The notes under the pieces were generated by a model. That model ran no database searches. It was not told the origin of the DNA and worked only from the letters and a program-made list of their open reading frames with translations. From the NCBI GenBank assembly GCA_016931055.1, contig JAFGFL010000066.1, positions 1 through 52,091 of the forward strand: a DNA stretch of 52,091 bases. The letters run 5' to 3'. This stretch comes from Candidatus Omnitrophota bacterium. Lineage in GTDB: Bacteria; Omnitrophota; Gorgyraeia; Zapsychrales; Zapsychraceae. Made by a program: the position numbers and the translations under genes. Positions 15,471-25,089 of this stretch are shown in pieces (within the stretch, counting starts at the first letter, position 1; the number at the start of each line of letters is the position of its first letter).

Positions 15471-16735
15471 AATGACTCTTGCTCCCGATAGACCTTTGCC
15501 CCAAGCGCCGTGAGTTTTTCATCCAAGGCCTCATAACCGCGCTCTAAATGGTACATGCGATGGATCTCCGTTCTTCCTTTGGCAGCCAAACCGGCAATGA
15601 TCAGGGCTGCCGAAGCGCGAAGGTCCGAAGCCATGACCGGAGCCCCATAAAGCTTTTTTATGCCATTGACGATGGCGTTAGGCCCATCGCGCCGGATGTC
15701 CGCCCCCATGCGGTTTAATTCCGCAATATGCATAAACCTGTCCGGGTAGATCTTGTCTGTTATGACACTGACCCCCTGAGTCAGCGCCATAAGCGCCATA
15801 AACTGCGCCTGCAAGTCCGTCGGGAAACCGGGGTAAGGATGCGTGGTAATTCCGATCGGTTTAATCGTTTTTCGCGGTCTGACTTTAATGAGCCCTTCTT
15901 CTTCTGTGACTTTGACCCCCGCTTGGTCCAGTTTGTCGATCAGTCCCATCAAATGAGCGTAGCAACCGTTTCTTACCGTGATGCAGCTTTTCGTTGCCGC
16001 GGCCATCAAGATATAGGTGCCGGCCTCGATGCGGTCAGGGATGATTTTAAACGATACCCCGCGCAGTTTTTTGACGCCGGTGACCGTTAAACAATGGCTT
16101 CCCTTTCCTTTGATCTTCGCTCCCATCGCAATCAGGAATTGCGTCAAATTCTCGATCTCCGGCTCACAGGCCGCGGACTCGATGATGGTCTGGCTTTTGG
16201 CCAGCGTTGCGGCCATTAATATATTAGCCGTCGCCAGGACCGAGGAGCCGAACATCCCTCCCAAATAAATATGTGACCCGCGAAGATGCCGGGCGTTCGC
16301 TAACACATAACCATTCTCGATCTCAATCTTCGCCCCCAGCGCCTTTAATCCTTTCAGATGCAAATCAACCGGCCGGATCCCGATCACGCATCCGCCGGGC
16401 AAGGAGACCTTCGCTTTTGCCAGTTTGGCAATAAGCGGGCCCAAAACACAAAACGACCCGCGCATCGTAGAGACCAATTTATAATCCGCGACACAATCCA
16501 TCTTGTCTGTTGACGAAATCGTCACCTTGTCCCCATCGACCTGGACGGCCTTTCCCAGAGACTCAAGAAGCGCGATCATGGTCCTTGTGTCGCGCAGCTG
16601 CGGGATGTTACGCAAAACGCACGGCTCATCCGTCAGCAAAGTCGCGGCCATGATCGGCAAAGCGGCATTTTTCGCGCCGCTGATCGTCACTTCACCCTTT
16701 AAGGGCCTTTCGCCTTCAATGATTAATTTTTCCAT
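15467..16735 (-). CDS. murA: UDP-N-acetylglucosamine 1-carboxyvinyltransferase
   Basis: First committed step of peptidoglycan synthesis in the cytoplasm. Recognised by [20 protein letters not shown], the [10 protein letters not shown] substrate loop, the catalytic cysteine in GGCVIGIRP (C116 from the chosen start) and the [11 protein letters not shown] stretch. The cysteine suggests a fosfomycin-sensitive type. The track ORF starts at 16786, but the extra 17 residues are encoded by a palindromic repeat; the ATG at 16735 with GGAAGG upstream gives the family N-terminus and 422 aa. Coupled to trpG by ATGA, an unusual pairing of cell wall and amino acid genes. Confidence 0.96.
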   Translation of the reverse strand: MEKLIIEGERPLKGEVTISGAKNAALPIMAATLLTDEPCVLRNIPQLRDTRTMIALLESLGKAVQVDGDKVTISSTDKMDCVADYKLVSTMRGSFCVLGPLIAKLAKAKVSLPGGCVIGIRPVDLHLKGLKALGAKIEIENGYVLANARHLRGSHIYLGGMFGSSVLATANILMAATLAKSQTIIESAACEPEIENLTQFLIAMGAKIKGKGSHCLTVTGVKKLRGVSFKIIPDRIEAGTYILMAAATKSCITVRNGCYAHLMGLIDKLDQAGVKVTEEEGLIKVRPRKTIKPIGITTHPYPGFPTDLQAQFMALMALTQGVSVITDKIYPDRFMHIAELNRMGADIRRDGPNAIVNGIKKLYGAPVMASDLRASAALIIAGLAAKGRTEIHRMYHLERGYEALDEKLTALGAKVYREQESL

Positions 16736-16744
16736 ACCTTCCAC

Positions 16745-16823
16745 GTAGGGGCGTAATGTCCGCCAACGGCGAGACCTCGCACCCATCCAGATTTCCGATT
16801 GGGTGCGGGCATTACGCCCCTAC
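16745..16823. repeat. 79-bp GTAGGGG-family element between prmC and murA
   Basis: The ends GTAGGGGCGTAATG and CATTACGCCCCTAC are perfect 14-bp inverted repeats, and the interior has a second stem (CGCACCCA with TGGGTGCG). The right end overlaps the 3' end of prmC and provides its TAA stop. The left end lies upstream of the murA start and creates the false extension of that ORF. Confidence 0.82.
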
Positions 16824-17621
16824 CCTTTTCCGAGCCATAACAACCCGGTCCGTTCCCACATAATCTTTGAAAAATCTGATCTCACGGTATTGCGGATATT
16901 GGGCAAAAATGCCGGCAATATCATCTCGCTGACCATCCCCGATTTCCATGGCAAGAAAACCTTTCTCCTGCAGGATTTGCCAAGCGTATTCAATGATGGC
17001 CCGACAAAACCGCAAGCCATCGTCGCCACCATCCAAAGCAATACGCGGTTCCTGTTGCACGTCAATGGGCAACTTCCCAAGTTGTTGAGTAGGAATATAC
17101 GGGGGATTCGAGACAACCATATCAAATTTTTCACCCTTAACAACCGCCTCTTTCAAATATCTCGCCATATCATCGCATAAAAAGTTGACCCTGCTCTCAA
17201 CGCCATGGTGCTTGGCATTTTGTCTCGCTAGATCCAATGCCTCATCGCTGATATCCAAAGCCGTCATGGTCATATGGGGAAGGTTCTTAAGAAGAGCGGC
17301 CGTCATATTGCCGCTGCCTATACCGAGATCTAAAGCCTTAAGCGTCTCCTTCCTTGGATCTGATTTAACCGTGTGAATGGCCAGGTCAACTAATATTTCG
17401 GTTTCCGGCCGCGGGATAAGCGCGCGACGGTCAACAAAAAGCGTCATTCCATAAAAATCCCATTGGCCGACAATGTACTGTAAAGGTTCCCCATGATTAC
17501 GCCTTGCCTGCATCTGATCATATCGCGCCTGTTGGTCAGGAGTCAGCACTCTCGTATTCACGGCAAGATCTACGCGCCGGCAATCCAGAACAGAGGTCAG
17601 CATGATTTCATTTTCCGTCAT
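16812..17621 (-). CDS. prmC: Peptide chain release factor N5-glutamine methyltransferase
   Basis: Methylates the GGQ glutamine of release factors using SAM. Motifs: an N-terminal helical region, [12 protein letters not shown], the SAM loop [11 protein letters not shown] and the catalytic NPPYIP. Length of 269 aa is close to normal. The start overlaps the end of prfA, its substrate gene, by 14 bp, a conserved pairing; GGAAGGG lies five bases before the ATG. The last residues and the stop are encoded by the terminal part of a palindromic repeat, so the native C-terminus may have been altered slightly. Confidence 0.95.
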   Translation of the reverse strand: MTENEIMLTSVLDCRRVDLAVNTRVLTPDQQARYDQMQARRNHGEPLQYIVGQWDFYGMTLFVDRRALIPRPETEILVDLAIHTVKSDPRKETLKALDLGIGSGNMTAALLKNLPHMTMTALDISDEALDLARQNAKHHGVESRVNFLCDDMARYLKEAVVKGEKFDMVVSNPPYIPTQQLGKLPIDVQQEPRIALDGGDDGLRFCRAIIEYAWQILQEKGFLAMEIGDGQRDDIAGIFAQYPQYREIRFFKDYVGTDRVVMARKRVGA

Positions 17622-18681
17622 GGATCCCTTCCTCGGAATCCGCCTTCATCAATGCTTCGGCGATTTCATCCAGGTTCCCGTCGATCACATCCATCAACTG
17701 ATGGGTCGTAAAGCCTATGCGATGGTCCGTGACGCGCCGATCCGGATAATTATAGGTGCGGATCTTTTCGCTGCGGTCCCCGGACCCGATTTTCAGCTTA
17801 CGGTCCTGGGACTCTTTGCTCATCCGTTCGCTTTGGATCTTATCCATCAAACGCGCCCGCAAGACCCGCATGGCCTTGTTCTTGTTTTTTGATTGTGATC
17901 GTTCATCCTGGCAAACGACAACAAGTCCCGTCGGCAAGTGGGTAATGCGGACCGCCGAGTCGGTCGTGTTCACGCTTTGTCCCCCCGGGCCGGAAGACCG
18001 GAAGATATCGATTTTTAGGTCCTTGGGCTCGATCTTCACTTCGACCTCTTCAGGCTCATATAAAACCGCAACGGTCGCCGCAGACGTGTGGATACGTCCC
18101 GAAGCCTCAGTTTCGGGAATGCGCTGAACGCGATGCGCCCCGCTTTCCCATTTTAAATGCTTCTCGGCCCCTTTGCCGCTAATGCTGAAAATAACTTCCT
18201 TGAACCCGCCGGTCTCTGAAGGATTGCTGCTGATCGCTTCAACTTTCCACCCCTTTTGGTCGGCGTATTTGGTGTACATTCTGTACAAATCGGCCGCGAA
18301 AAGGCTGGCTTCCTGCCCGCCGGTCCCAGCCCGGATCTCAATGATCAGATCGCGGTCCTGCTCATGTTTCTTGGGATTTGTCAGATCATTAAGGCGGTCT
18401 AACAGCTCTTGTTTTTTGTCCGTCAGATCATTTAATTCGGCTTTTGCCAGCGATATGAATTCCTCATCGTGTTTCTCATGAAGAAGCGTTTCAGTCTCCC
18501 GGATCTGCCCGTCAATGTCCTTAAACGACCGAAAGGTCGCCACGACCGGTGAAATGACTGAATATTCTTTGGCCAATCGGGCGTACTGAGCCTGATCAGA
18601 AATAACCTTCGGATCAGCCAACAGCCGCTCCAACTCAACAAACCGTTCTTCGATCTTCTCGCACTTCTCGAATGCCATCAT
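17608..18681 (-). CDS. prfA: Peptide chain release factor 1
   Basis: Recognises UAA and UAG and triggers peptide release. The catalytic loop [10 protein letters not shown] and the following DERSQSKNK are intact, and [10 protein letters not shown] occupies the PxT-containing anticodon-like region, where the family has PxT. A second GGQ occurs in domain 2 ([12 protein letters not shown]), where most RF1 proteins have GGD; this is a curiosity and not a second active site. The length of 357 aa is normal. The start shares one base with the rpmE stop, and prmC overlaps its end. Confidence 0.96.
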   Translation of the reverse strand: MMAFEKCEKIEERFVELERLLADPKVISDQAQYARLAKEYSVISPVVATFRSFKDIDGQIRETETLLHEKHDEEFISLAKAELNDLTDKKQELLDRLNDLTNPKKHEQDRDLIIEIRAGTGGQEASLFAADLYRMYTKYADQKGWKVEAISSNPSETGGFKEVIFSISGKGAEKHLKWESGAHRVQRIPETEASGRIHTSAATVAVLYEPEEVEVKIEPKDLKIDIFRSSGPGGQSVNTTDSAVRITHLPTGLVVVCQDERSQSKNKNKAMRVLRARLMDKIQSERMSKESQDRKLKIGSGDRSEKIRTYNYPDRRVTDHRIGFTTHQLMDVIDGNLDEIAEALMKADSEEGIHDGK

Positions 18682-18884
18682 TATTTATTCTCTTTGTATC
18701 GTTTCTTGAAGCGCTCGATACGCCCTGAAATATCAACAAATTTTTTGTCGCCCGTGAAGAAAGGATGGCATTTGGAACAGATCTCCACACGGATATTTTG
18801 CTTTGTTGACCGCGTGTGGATCACTTCTCCGCACGCGCAGGTTATGGTTGCTTCTTTATACTCCGGATGAATCTTTGGTTTCAT
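18681..18884 (-). CDS. rpmE: 50S ribosomal protein L31, zinc-binding type
   Basis: Ribosomal protein of the intersubunit bridge region. The 67-aa protein opens with [12 protein letters not shown] and keeps four cysteines (CACG and CSKCHPF, C16, C18, C37, C40) for zinc, followed by [18 protein letters not shown]. This is the zinc-containing L31 paralogue. The order rho-rpmE-prfA-prmC is conserved in many bacteria. It touches the prfA start. Confidence 0.95.
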   Translation of the reverse strand: MKPKIHPEYKEATITCACGEVIHTRSTKQNIRVEICSKCHPFFTGDKKFVDISGRIERFKKRYKENK

Positions 18885-18933
18885 TTTGACTTACTCCCGT
18901 CATTTTTCCGTATTTCCGTTTAAAGGAAATGAC

Positions 18934-18974
18934 AAGGCCCGCACCCCATCACGTCGTGGGGCGGATGCGGCCTT
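18934..18974. terminator. Strong GC hairpin between rho and rpmE
   Basis: AAGGCCCGCACCCCA pairs with TGGGGCGGATGCGGCCTT, with a bulge. On the minus strand it lies after the rho stop but lacks a long U-tract (it is followed by GTCATTTCC), so it may be a weak terminator, an mRNA end-protecting hairpin or an rpmE leader structure. Confidence 0.45.
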
Positions 18975-20336
18975 TTACATATTATTGAGATTAGCGAGAA
19001 ATTCGGCGTTTGTTTTATACTTACCGATCTTATCAATCAGCAATTCCATGGCTTCGGCTGAATTTAAGTCATGGACCGCTTTTCGCAAAAGCCAGATGCG
19101 CTGAAGGTCGTCCTCTGGGATCAACTTTTCTTCATGCCGCGTGTTCGATCGCTTGATGTCGATCGCCGGATAAATCCTCCTTTGGAACAGGTTGCGGTCC
19201 AATTGCAATTCCATATTCCCCGTTCCCTTGAATTCCTCAAAAATGACCTCATCCATGCGGCTTCCGGTATCAATAAGAGAGGTCGCAATAACGGTGAGGC
19301 TCCCGCCTTCTTCAACAGCGCGCGCCGCCCCAAAAAATCTCTTTGGCTTATGCAGCGCGTTGGAATCCACCCCGCCGGAAAGGATCTTTCCGCTGTGCGG
19401 GACAACGGTATTGTACGCGCGCGCCAGGCGCGTAATGCTGTCCAGGAGGATCACGACATCCCTTTTATGTTCAACAAGCCGCTTGGCCTTTTCCAGCACC
19501 ATTTCGGCAATCTGGACGTGGCGCTCGGCCGGCTCGTCAAACGTGGATGAGATCACCTCTCCCTTGACGCTCCGCTGCATGTCGGTCACTTCTTCGGGCC
19601 GCTCATCAATCAAAAGGACCATCAGGATAACATCCGGCTGGTTCTGCATGATGGAATTCGCGACCTTTTGCATAAGGACCGTCTTGCCGCTATAAGGCGG
19701 GGCCACAATCAACGCCCTTTGCCCTTTTCCTAACGGCGTCAGCAAATCCATGATCCGCATGGAAATCTCTTTCGGTTCGGTTTCCAAGATAATGCGGTCT
19801 TTAGGATAAAGAGGGGTTAAGTTATCAAAGAATATCTTTTCTTTGCAGTTTTCCGGGTTCTCAAAATTCACCGCCTCGACTTTCAGCAAGGCAAAATACT
19901 TTTCGCCTTCCTTCGGAGGCCGGATATGTCCGCCCACACTGTCGCCTGTCTTAAGGTCAAACCTGCGAATTTGCGAAGGCGAGACATAGATATCATCCGG
20001 ACACGGCAGATAATTATAATTCACGCTGCGCAAAAAGCCAAATCCTTCCGAGAGGATCTCCAGGGTCCCTTCCCCGAACATCAGCCCCTGTTTTTCGGCC
20101 TGGGCCTGGAGGATTTTGAAGATCAAATCCTGCTTGCGGATCCCGCTGATGCCGTTGATCTCCATGCCCTTAGCAAATTTCGACAGCTCGGACATTTTCA
20201 TGTCCTTAAGCTTGGTAATATCCATGTAATTTTCATCCGTGACAGGAATATCTTTTTTGGCCGTTGGTTTTTCTTTGATCGGCACGGCCTTTTCCACAGT
20301 CTTTCCGCCCGCCGTCAATTTGTTCTCTTTAGTCAT
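18975..20336 (-). CDS. rho: Transcription termination factor Rho
   Basis: Hexameric RNA-dependent ATPase. N-terminal helical domain ([15 protein letters not shown]), cold-shock RNA-binding domain ([23 protein letters not shown]) and a RecA-type motor with Walker A APPYSGKT and Walker [16 protein letters not shown], then the R-loop/Q-loop region [20 protein letters not shown] chose the ATG at 20336 (MTKENK, 453 aa) because it overlaps the coaE stop as ATGA and has GGGAAAG upstream; the track ORF starts four codons earlier. A short lysine-rich leader of about 35 residues precedes the helical domain. Confidence 0.97.
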   Translation of the reverse strand: MTKENKLTAGGKTVEKAVPIKEKPTAKKDIPVTDENYMDITKLKDMKMSELSKFAKGMEINGISGIRKQDLIFKILQAQAEKQGLMFGEGTLEILSEGFGFLRSVNYNYLPCPDDIYVSPSQIRRFDLKTGDSVGGHIRPPKEGEKYFALLKVEAVNFENPENCKEKIFFDNLTPLYPKDRIILETEPKEISMRIMDLLTPLGKGQRALIVAPPYSGKTVLMQKVANSIMQNQPDVILMVLLIDERPEEVTDMQRSVKGEVISSTFDEPAERHVQIAEMVLEKAKRLVEHKRDVVILLDSITRLARAYNTVVPHSGKILSGGVDSNALHKPKRFFGAARAVEEGGSLTVIATSLIDTGSRMDEVIFEEFKGTGNMELQLDRNLFQRRIYPAIDIKRSNTRHEEKLIPEDDLQRIWLLRKAVHDLNSAEAMELLIDKIGKYKTNAEFLANLNNM

Positions 20337-20920
20337 AGTCTTTCCCATATCTGTTTCACCTGTTTTTTGGTTTGGTTTAACGTTCCGTCATTATCTATGA
20401 TAATATCCGCTAAACGGATTTTTTGCCGCAGAGGCATTTGCGCGTCAATGCGTCTTTTGGCCTCTGCCCTTGTTATGTTCAATGATTTTACCGCCCTTTC
20501 GATTCGCTTTGCATGACTTGCCTTGACAACGATCGAGACATTCACATTACGATCCATCTCCGCCTCAAACAATAGCGGCACATCAACAACAACGACCCTG
20601 TTCCGGTTTTGGCGCTTGATGCGTTTGATCCTCGCTAAGATAATCTTGCGGACTGCCGGATGAATGATCTTTTCTAGTCTGCGTAATTGCTGTTTATCCC
20701 GAAATACCAGTTGTGCGACCGCTTTTCGATCGATCTTCCTTCCCTTTAAAACACCCTTCCCAAAATCTTTAATAATCTGACGAAAACAAACAGTCCCCGG
20801 CCGCAATAATTGATGAGCCACATCATCCGCGCTCAACACCGCCGCGCCAAGGCCCCTGAACATCTTTGCGACCGTTGATTTTCCTGTCCCCAAACCTCCC
20901 GTCAATCCGATGATGCACAT
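20333..20920 (-). CDS. coaE: Dephospho-CoA kinase
   Basis: Last step of coenzyme A synthesis. P-loop [25 protein letters not shown] and the [11 protein letters not shown] lid region identify CoaE. The length of 195 aa is normal. The start ATG has GGAGAG nine bases before it. The stop overlaps the rho start. coaE next to rho and polA recurs in several phyla. Confidence 0.95.
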   Translation of the reverse strand: MCIIGLTGGLGTGKSTVAKMFRGLGAAVLSADDVAHQLLRPGTVCFRQIIKDFGKGVLKGRKIDRKAVAQLVFRDKQQLRRLEKIIHPAVRKIILARIKRIKRQNRNRVVVVDVPLLFEAEMDRNVNVSIVVKASHAKRIERAVKSLNITRAEAKRRIDAQMPLRQKIRLADIIIDNDGTLNQTKKQVKQIWERL

Positions 20921-20966
20921 CCCAAAAATCTCTCCGGTTAACTATTTGCCCATTATTGAATTAAGA

Positions 20967-22376
20967 TTACTGCTTTTCGATCGTATGATATATTTCCTGA
21001 TAAATGCGCGCCGATTTCTCCCACGAAAAATCGCATTGGAACGCATTGCCCCTGATATTGTGCAAATCTTTTTCATTTTTAAAAACCTTGATGGCTTTTT
21101 TCATGGCTTTCAAGAACGAAGCGCTCGAATAATCCTTAAAAACAAAACCGTTTCCCTCTTTTCTCACCGAACTAAATTGTTTAACGGTATCCGCCAGCCC
21201 GCCGGTCTTGAAAACCACCGGTATCGTGCCATAGGCCAAACTGATCATCTGGCTTAACCCGCACGGCTCAAATTGAGACGGCATCAAAAACAAATCGCTG
21301 CCGGCATAGATCTGATGCCCCAGAGGCTCGTTAAAATCGGAACAGACCGCGATACGGCCCGGATAAAGATCGGCCGCTTGTTCCAATTTCTCCTGATAGT
21401 GCCTCTCCCCTTTCCCCAAAAACACGATTTGAACATCCATGCTCACCAATGCCTCCAGTGCGTCGATGATAAGATCAATCCCTTTTTGATGTGACAAGCG
21501 CCCGACAAAACCGCATAAAGGGACCTCTTCCCTCACGTCAAAATGAAGCTCTTTCTGCAATTGGCTCTTATTTTTCAGCTTCGCGTCAATAAAATCATCG
21601 GCGGAATACTGGGCCGCAATAAAACGATCTGTCCGCGGATTCCAGATATCATGGTCCAACCCGTTCAGGATCCCGATCACGCCGTCATAACGATCGTTAA
21701 GGACATGATCCAGACCGCAGCCTAATGGTTTTGTTTGGATCTCTTTCGCATATCGCGGGCTGACCGTGGTGACCCTGTCGCCATAGATGACACCGGCCTT
21801 CAGAAGGTTCATTCGGTCATAGAACTCGAGGCTCTGCTCGGCGAATGGGCTTTCAAGGCCGAGTTGAGGATATTGATCCTTCTGGAATACCCCTTGGAAG
21901 GCTATGTTATGAATCGTCATGATCGTTTTGGTCTGGGCATAAAATGGGTCTTGCGCATATCTTTCCTTCACATAAACGGGAATCAAGGCCGTTTGCCAAT
22001 CATGGCAATGGATGATGTCAGGCCGCACATCGATCGTTTTCAGCAATGGAAGGACCTGTTGACAGTAATAACTGAACCGCTCTAAATTATCCGGATAATC
22101 GCCTTTATCATCAACATACAATCCCTTACGGTCAAAATAGGGACCGTGCTCGATAAAATAAACTTGGATATTGTTACCGATCTGAGCCCTTGAGACCTTT
22201 TCCGAGACAGATTTTACCGGGATTCCGGCCTGACTGACGCATCCGTATCCAGGCATGACAATGGTGACCTGTATCCCGATTTTTTCCAACGCCACCGGCA
22301 GCGAACCGCACACATCGCCTAAACCGCCTGTTTTTGCAAATGGGAAGACTTCTGAAGAACAAAAAACAACATTCAT
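20967..22376 (-). CDS. glgA: Glycogen (starch) synthase, ADP-glucose type
   Basis: GT5 glycosyltransferase that elongates alpha-1,4-glucan. The N-terminal KTGGLGDVCGSLP loop binds ADP-glucose, HCHDWQTALIPVY is the conserved mid-domain motif, and the C-terminal domain keeps GRLSHQKGIDLI and EPCGLSQMISLAYGTIP. At 469 aa it is of the usual bacterial size. It overlaps the polA stop as ATGA. No other glg gene is in the window, so the storage pathway cannot be judged. Confidence 0.94.
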   Translation of the reverse strand: MNVVFCSSEVFPFAKTGGLGDVCGSLPVALEKIGIQVTIVMPGYGCVSQAGIPVKSVSEKVSRAQIGNNIQVYFIEHGPYFDRKGLYVDDKGDYPDNLERFSYYCQQVLPLLKTIDVRPDIIHCHDWQTALIPVYVKERYAQDPFYAQTKTIMTIHNIAFQGVFQKDQYPQLGLESPFAEQSLEFYDRMNLLKAGVIYGDRVTTVSPRYAKEIQTKPLGCGLDHVLNDRYDGVIGILNGLDHDIWNPRTDRFIAAQYSADDFIDAKLKNKSQLQKELHFDVREEVPLCGFVGRLSHQKGIDLIIDALEALVSMDVQIVFLGKGERHYQEKLEQAADLYPGRIAVCSDFNEPLGHQIYAGSDLFLMPSQFEPCGLSQMISLAYGTIPVVFKTGGLADTVKQFSSVRKEGNGFVFKDYSSASFLKAMKKAIKVFKNEKDLHNIRGNAFQCDFSWEKSARIYQEIYHTIEKQ

Positions 22377-24952
22377 TTTTGCTTATATTCCTCCATATCC
22401 AGCCAATTTTTCCCAACTTTGACAATGATCTTAACCGGTACGTCCAATTTAACCGCATGTTCCATCTGATAGCGGATGAGTTCCGCCATTTCGGGCACTT
22501 CGCCTTTAGGCGATTCGAAGACCAATTCATCATGGACCGAACTGATCATCTTCGCGTTGAGCCCTCGTTTGTCAAGCTCCTTCTGGATATTGATCATCGC
22601 CAACTTGATCAAATCAGCGGCCGATCCTTGGACAGGCGTATTGATCGCCTGCCGCTGCGCAAACTGTTTCATGGCCCCGTTCTGGCTGTTTATTTCCGGG
22701 ATATACCGCCGGCGGTTCAAGATCGTCAGCACATAACCCTGTTTCTCGCATTTTTTGATCTCTTCATTCATGAATTTCTTCACATTTGGATACCTCATAA
22801 AATACCGGTCGATAAATTCCTGCGCCTCGGACTGCGGAACGTTAAGATCATTGGCCAATCCAAAAGCGCTCATTCCATATATAATCCCGAAATTCACGCG
22901 TTTGGCCGAATTGCGCATTTGTGGCGTTACGTTCTTGGCATCCACTTCGAAAATCAGCGAGGCCGTAAAATTGTGTATATCCTCATCCTTTTGAAACGCG
23001 TTGATCAGATTTTTATCGCCGGAAAGATGCGCGAGAATGCGCAGCTCAATTTGCGAATAATCCGCGGCGATCATGACCAGGTCTTTTTGGGAAGGAATGA
23101 TCGCCCTGCGTATCTGCTTGCCTAATTCCGTGCGGATAGGAATATTTTGAAGGTTGGGCTGGCTTGAACTCAACCGTCCTGTTTCCGTACCGGCCTGATT
23201 GAACTGGGCGTGTAGCCGTCCCGACTTTGGATCTATTAATTTCGGCATGGCATCGATATATGTCGATTTCAATTTTGTCAGCTGCCGGTATTCTAATATC
23301 AACGACGGAAAGGCATGATCTTTCGCAAGGATCGTGAGCACAGATTCATCCGTTGACAATCCTGTTTTTGTCTTCTTGATGACCGGCAGCTTTAATTTCT
23401 CAAACAAGATATGACTTAACTGTTTCGGCGAATTCAAATTAAACTCTTCCCCGGCCATGGCATACAAGGTCGCCGTCAGTTCATCCACCTTTGCGGCGCA
23501 GTCTTTTGAAAGTTTCTTTAAAAGCGTCAAATCCAAATTCACGCCGTTTTCTTCGACTTTATAAAGCACAAAGGCCAACGGCATCTCTATATTTTCAAAT
23601 AGCGGCAAAAGCGATTTCTCTTTGAGCTCTTTCATCAATATCGGATATAAACGCTCAATGATCTGCGCCTGGCCGGCAAGTTTCGGTCCCTCCGGAACCG
23701 AATATTTCAAATAATGCCACGCCATGTTATTCAATTCAAAAAAAGCCTGAGAGGTCCCCAGCAAATAACCGGCCAGCATCACATCAGAGGCCTTTCCCTT
23801 GATCGTAATACCCTTCTTTGAGAGCGCCTTGAGCTTATCCTTGATGTCATAGGTCACTTTTCTGATATTTGAATTCTCAAAGACCATTTTAAGGGCTTTT
23901 ATTGCATCTTTCTTGACATGGTAAACATTCTTATCGTCAGCCGCGACAAAAATAGACTGGCCCTCAAACAATCCCTCTTCTTCGCTTCTGTCAGTGGTAA
24001 ACGCGAACTCCCCCTTGCCTTCAATTGTCGCGACTAAGCCTTTTGCGTCTTTGATGCTTTCAACATCGCGGACGGAAACGCCTTGTTTCTTCTCTTGTGA
24101 GCCGAATTCTTCTGCAAATTTTCGGAATTCAAGTTCTTGGAATATCTCGAACAAACGGTTCGAATCCGGAGGTTGGACTTTAAGCTGCTCTAAATCATAT
24201 TGTATCGGCACATCTGCATCCAAAACAGCCAGATCCTTGCTCAATCGCGCCTTTTCTTGCTGTTCGACAATCAGCTTTTCCTTCACCGTCGGCCTCTCGA
24301 GTTTCGTGACATGCTTTAAGATCTTCTCCAGATCTCCAAACTCATTGATCAATTGCGCAGCGTTGACCTTCCCGATCCCTGTGACGCCTGGAATATTATC
24401 CGAAGCGTCCCCAGCTAGGCCGATAAAATCAATGATCCGCTTTGGGTCAAAGCCTAATTTGCCTCTGATGGCTTCGGCATCAAGGATATCCGCATCTTTG
24501 CTCCCAAAGAATTTCACATGGTTTGCCGCAAGCTGATACATATCCTTATCATCGCTGACGATAACAACCTCCAGGTCCTTTTTCATGCATTTCAAGGTAA
24601 TGGTCGCAATAATATCATCGGCCTCAAAACCAGCAAATTCAAAAACAGGGATCCTAAAGGCCTGAATAATATCCTTGATCACGGGGATCTGGCTTCTTAA
24701 ATCATCCGGCATCGGCGGACGATGGATCTTGTATTCCGCGAACTTTTCTTGCCGGCGGGTTTTTTCCTTCGAATCAAAACACACCGCCATATAATCAGGC
24801 CGATGTTTTTGTAAGATGTTCCGGATGATACGGACACATCCGTAAACCGCATTGGTGGGCTGGCCTTTGCTGGTCGCTAAAGCCTTGATGGCGAAAAAGC
24901 ACCGGTAGCAAAGTGCGTGCCCGTCAATTAAAAACAACTTGCGCTTGGCCAT
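22373..24952 (-). CDS. polA: DNA polymerase I
   Basis: Three-part PolA. Residues 1-290 are the 5' nuclease (FLIDGHALCYRCFFA, EADDIIATI, LAGDASDNIPGV). A proofreading-type fold covers about 300-470, and the A-family polymerase covers about 480-859 with motif A DYSQIELRILAHLSGD, motif B RNSAKRVNFGIIYGMSAFGL and motif C SSVHDELVFE. In the middle domain the usual FDTET is replaced by FAFTTDRS, so the first catalytic Asp and Glu are absent and 3'-5' proofreading is probably lost, as in Bacillus and Thermus enzymes. The length of 859 aa is normal. glgA is coupled to its 3' end. Confidence 0.97.
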   Translation of the reverse strand: MAKRKLFLIDGHALCYRCFFAIKALATSKGQPTNAVYGCVRIIRNILQKHRPDYMAVCFDSKEKTRRQEKFAEYKIHRPPMPDDLRSQIPVIKDIIQAFRIPVFEFAGFEADDIIATITLKCMKKDLEVVIVSDDKDMYQLAANHVKFFGSKDADILDAEAIRGKLGFDPKRIIDFIGLAGDASDNIPGVTGIGKVNAAQLINEFGDLEKILKHVTKLERPTVKEKLIVEQQEKARLSKDLAVLDADVPIQYDLEQLKVQPPDSNRLFEIFQELEFRKFAEEFGSQEKKQGVSVRDVESIKDAKGLVATIEGKGEFAFTTDRSEEEGLFEGQSIFVAADDKNVYHVKKDAIKALKMVFENSNIRKVTYDIKDKLKALSKKGITIKGKASDVMLAGYLLGTSQAFFELNNMAWHYLKYSVPEGPKLAGQAQIIERLYPILMKELKEKSLLPLFENIEMPLAFVLYKVEENGVNLDLTLLKKLSKDCAAKVDELTATLYAMAGEEFNLNSPKQLSHILFEKLKLPVIKKTKTGLSTDESVLTILAKDHAFPSLILEYRQLTKLKSTYIDAMPKLIDPKSGRLHAQFNQAGTETGRLSSSQPNLQNIPIRTELGKQIRRAIIPSQKDLVMIAADYSQIELRILAHLSGDKNLINAFQKDEDIHNFTASLIFEVDAKNVTPQMRNSAKRVNFGIIYGMSAFGLANDLNVPQSEAQEFIDRYFMRYPNVKKFMNEEIKKCEKQGYVLTILNRRRYIPEINSQNGAMKQFAQRQAINTPVQGSAADLIKLAMINIQKELDKRGLNAKMISSVHDELVFESPKGEVPEMAELIRYQMEHAVKLDVPVKIIVKVGKNWLDMEEYKQK

Positions 24953-25089
24953 GTGGGATTTTTACCTATACTTCGGATGAACAGCCATTCTGTGTGCGTG
25001 GTTTGTGTATCAAATCTTCTTGGAAATGTGAGTTTCTATAGTAATCTCAACTTAAAGGTCCGGATTCGTATTATCATTTTTCGGCAAAT

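Noticed and set aside
16736-16786. N-terminal extension of murA
   Set aside because: The 17 extra residues come from a palindromic repeat and are followed by the normal MurA start with its own SD site.
22334-23125. 263-aa plus-strand ORF
   Set aside because: It lies opposite the polymerase domain of polA, has no recognisable motif or ribosome binding site, and is a shadow frame.
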